Assembly (NCBI GenBank): GCA_963757135.1
Contig: CAVWQE010000001.1
Span: forward strand, 108,871 to 172,870
Origin: Gp1-AA145 sp963757135
GTDB lineage: Bacteria > Acidobacteriota > Terriglobia > Terriglobales > Acidobacteriaceae
DNA: 64,000 nucleotides
Reading direction: 5' to 3'
Below, piece by piece: positions 62,895 through 64,000 of the stretch. The translations under genes were made by a program, and so were the position numbers. The number at the start of each line of letters is the position of its first letter. Positions within the stretch are counted from its first letter, which is position 1. The notes under the pieces were generated by a model. That model saw only the letters and a program-made list of their open reading frames with translations. It did no database searches and was not told the origin of the DNA.

Positions 62895-63119
62895 ATGGCA
62901 AATCACTCCGTAACGCTTCGCGTGACGCCGTTTCTGCGTGTCGAGTGCAAGTTCTGGCTTACCGATGACGGCTGGAACGGAAGCTGCGAACGCCCCTCCA
63001 TCACTGTTCATGCGGGCAGCTTTGAACATGCCAAATCCGAAATGGAAATGGCGTTGGGGAAGTATATTGAATCCCTTCTAGGCGAAGCCCAACAGACAAG
63101 TGCAGGGCACGCTGCTTAG
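62895..63119 (+). CDS. HicB-like small protein, 74 residues
   Basis: ATG 62895 follows GGGGGGAAG. The sequence VTPFLRVECKFWLTDDGWNG, then SITVHAGSFEHAKSEMEMAL, has the strand-strand-helix order of the partial RNase H-like fold of HicB antitoxins. No HicA-type toxin gene is next to it, so the assignment is weak. It stands alone in a 640-base gap between the sensor and the nucleotidyltransferase pair. Confidence 0.5.
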   Translation: MANHSVTLRVTPFLRVECKFWLTDDGWNGSCERPSITVHAGSFEHAKSEMEMALGKYIESLLGEAQQTSAGHAA

Positions 63120-63347
63120 AGGTTATCTGGCCTAAAATGCACCGGGGATTATGGCCACAGTCCCACTAGGCTGGCGCCAGAGGACCAATCAGAACCGTGC
63201 CCAGCTTTGGGAATTCCGGATGGTAGGAAGCCCGAAGCCCTTGATTTCACAGGTACGTTTAACCCGATTGGGGATGGAGAAATAGTTCCGCCTTATATAA
63301 TCAAATAAGGGTGGAGCAGAGTCCTCGATTCACCAGAGAGCACGAAC

Positions 63348-63569
63348 TTGAGTGCAAATAGGACAATTCGCCGGGCTCAAAGACCCGAACAGCAGGAAGC
63401 AGAAACATACCGCTACTGGCAAAGCCTGCCGGTTGGGGTGCGTCTCTCTGCAGTGTGGGATGTCAGCGCAGCCGCTTATACCTTTGCTGCCGCCTTCAAG
63501 AAAGATCCACTCCATGATTCCCGACGACCTCAAAGAACTATTACGCGCATTCAACGAGCAGGCGGTTAA
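63348..63569 (+). CDS. Small partner protein of a nucleotidyltransferase, 73 residues
   Basis: TTG 63348 starts a frame reading RTIRRAQRPEQQEAETYRYW, then SLPVGVRLSAVWDVSAAAYT, a helical basic protein. Its last 56 bases overlap the nucleotidyltransferase gene in another frame. A small protein directly ahead of a nucleotidyltransferase-fold toxin or antitoxin is a common two-gene arrangement. No family name is given. Confidence 0.6.
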   Translation: MSANRTIRRAQRPEQQEAETYRYWQSLPVGVRLSAVWDVSAAAYTFAAAFKKDPLHDSRRPQRTITRIQRAGG

Positions 63570-63966
63570 ATACCTGATCGTCGGTGGCTATGCTTTCGGG
63601 GTTCACGCAGAGCCACGCGCGACCAAAGACCTCGACATTTTTATCCGATCAGACGAAGAAAACGGCAAAGCGGTATTTCGCGCTCTCACTCAATACGGCG
63701 CACTTCTCGGGGACCTAACTCCCGCCGATTTCATGGATGGCACAACTTTCCAAATTGGCCAGCCCCCGGCACGGATCGACATTTTGCAGCACATTGATGG
63801 CATCACTTTCGATGAGGCCTGGGTGAACCGGATTCAGGGATTGATCGACGGCCAAATCCAGGCCGCGGTTATATCCAGAGACGATCTCATTCGAAATAAA
63901 CTCGCCACCGGACGAGAACAAGACATGCTAGATGCCAAGAAGCTACGCGGCGCCGCCAAGAAGTGA
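63514..63966 (+). CDS. Nucleotidyltransferase-fold protein (DUF6036-like), intact copy
   Basis: This 150-residue protein starts at ATG 63514. It has the GG motif in VKYLIVGGYAFGVHAEPRAT and the two metal-binding acids in KDLDIFI, followed by ARIDILQHIDG with the third Asp. This is the minimal nucleotidyltransferase fold seen in MNT-like antitoxins and toxins. It compares well with the TGA-interrupted gene at 17592-18155. It overlaps the small partner gene. The remaining 34 bases of the window hold no further gene. Confidence 0.82.
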   Translation: MIPDDLKELLRAFNEQAVKYLIVGGYAFGVHAEPRATKDLDIFIRSDEENGKAVFRALTQYGALLGDLTPADFMDGTTFQIGQPPARIDILQHIDGITFDEAWVNRIQGLIDGQIQAAVISRDDLIRNKLATGREQDMLDAKKLRGAAKK

Positions 63967-64000
63967 ACGGCAGTGATTCTCTCGCGCGGCAGTGGTCCGC

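Overview
The window most resembles a soil member of the Acidobacteriota (Terriglobia-like). The evidence is a very large TonB receptor with an N-terminal carboxypeptidase-regulatory domain, an ASPIC/UnbV FG-GAP protein paired with a TPR protein, Vgb-type propellers, membrane-anchored wHTH-like regulators, and HTH/S24-type regulators beside PilZ and c-di-GMP proteins. No rRNA, tRNA or CRISPR array was recognised. The lineage is inferred from gene content, not from a marker gene.

Region 1 (1-13129) is a sugar-oxidation and catabolic locus. A GMC oxidoreductase (cut by the window edge) and its Tat-exported small subunit face a DUF1080 hydrolase. A LacI regulator, followed by a TPR protein and a CRTAC1/UnbV protein, faces a seven-gene operon: SIS protein, two half-size EamA transporters, Gfo/Idh/MocA oxidoreductase, ROK protein, homocysteine S-methyltransferase-like protein and a second Gfo/Idh/MocA. 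Both divergent promoter regions carry a near-identical TGAAA-NCGG-TTTCA operator, so one LacI protein probably controls both. The content fits 3-keto-glycoside metabolism with import and cytoplasmic processing (inference).

Region 2 (13130-25674) is accessory and partly decayed. It holds a Phd/VapC-type toxin-antitoxin pair, a sigma-54 response regulator, an XRE plus nucleotidyltransferase pair whose second gene has an in-frame TGA, a SNF2-like helicase broken by two +1 insertions, an HTH protein, a DUF932 plasmid/phage-type protein, a secreted zinc phospholipase C-like protein and unknown genes.

Region 3 (25675-37913) is a glycan-utilisation locus: LacI regulator, three exported glycoside hydrolases of clan GH-A type (GH35/DUF5597-like, GH42, GH39/GH5-like) and an 1188-residue TonB receptor. 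An ISNCY/IS1202-like insertion sequence flanked by 18-bp direct repeats lies just upstream of the receptor.

Region 4 (38011-57319) is dominated by signalling. It has a membrane-anchored regulator, a Vgb propeller, a PAS-HTH protein, two receiver-like/PilZ proteins, two HTH/S24-like regulators, a PAS-GGDEF-EAL protein, a GGDEF cyclase, two FecR-like secreted paralogues, a 7Fe-type ferredoxin and a 39-residue secreted peptide. A short palindrome related to TCGTCGG-N4-CCGACGA recurs across 42.5-54.6 kb. Gene remnants (ECF sigma factor, multicopper oxidase, Ig-like domain) fill the gaps.

Region 5 (57429-64000) is a second accessory block: SANT/HTH protein, NucA-like nuclease, excisionase-like HTH, HExxH metallopeptidase, a membrane protein, a PAS-GAF-PAS sensor without an output domain, a HicB-like small protein, and a second nucleotidyltransferase with an overlapping small partner gene.
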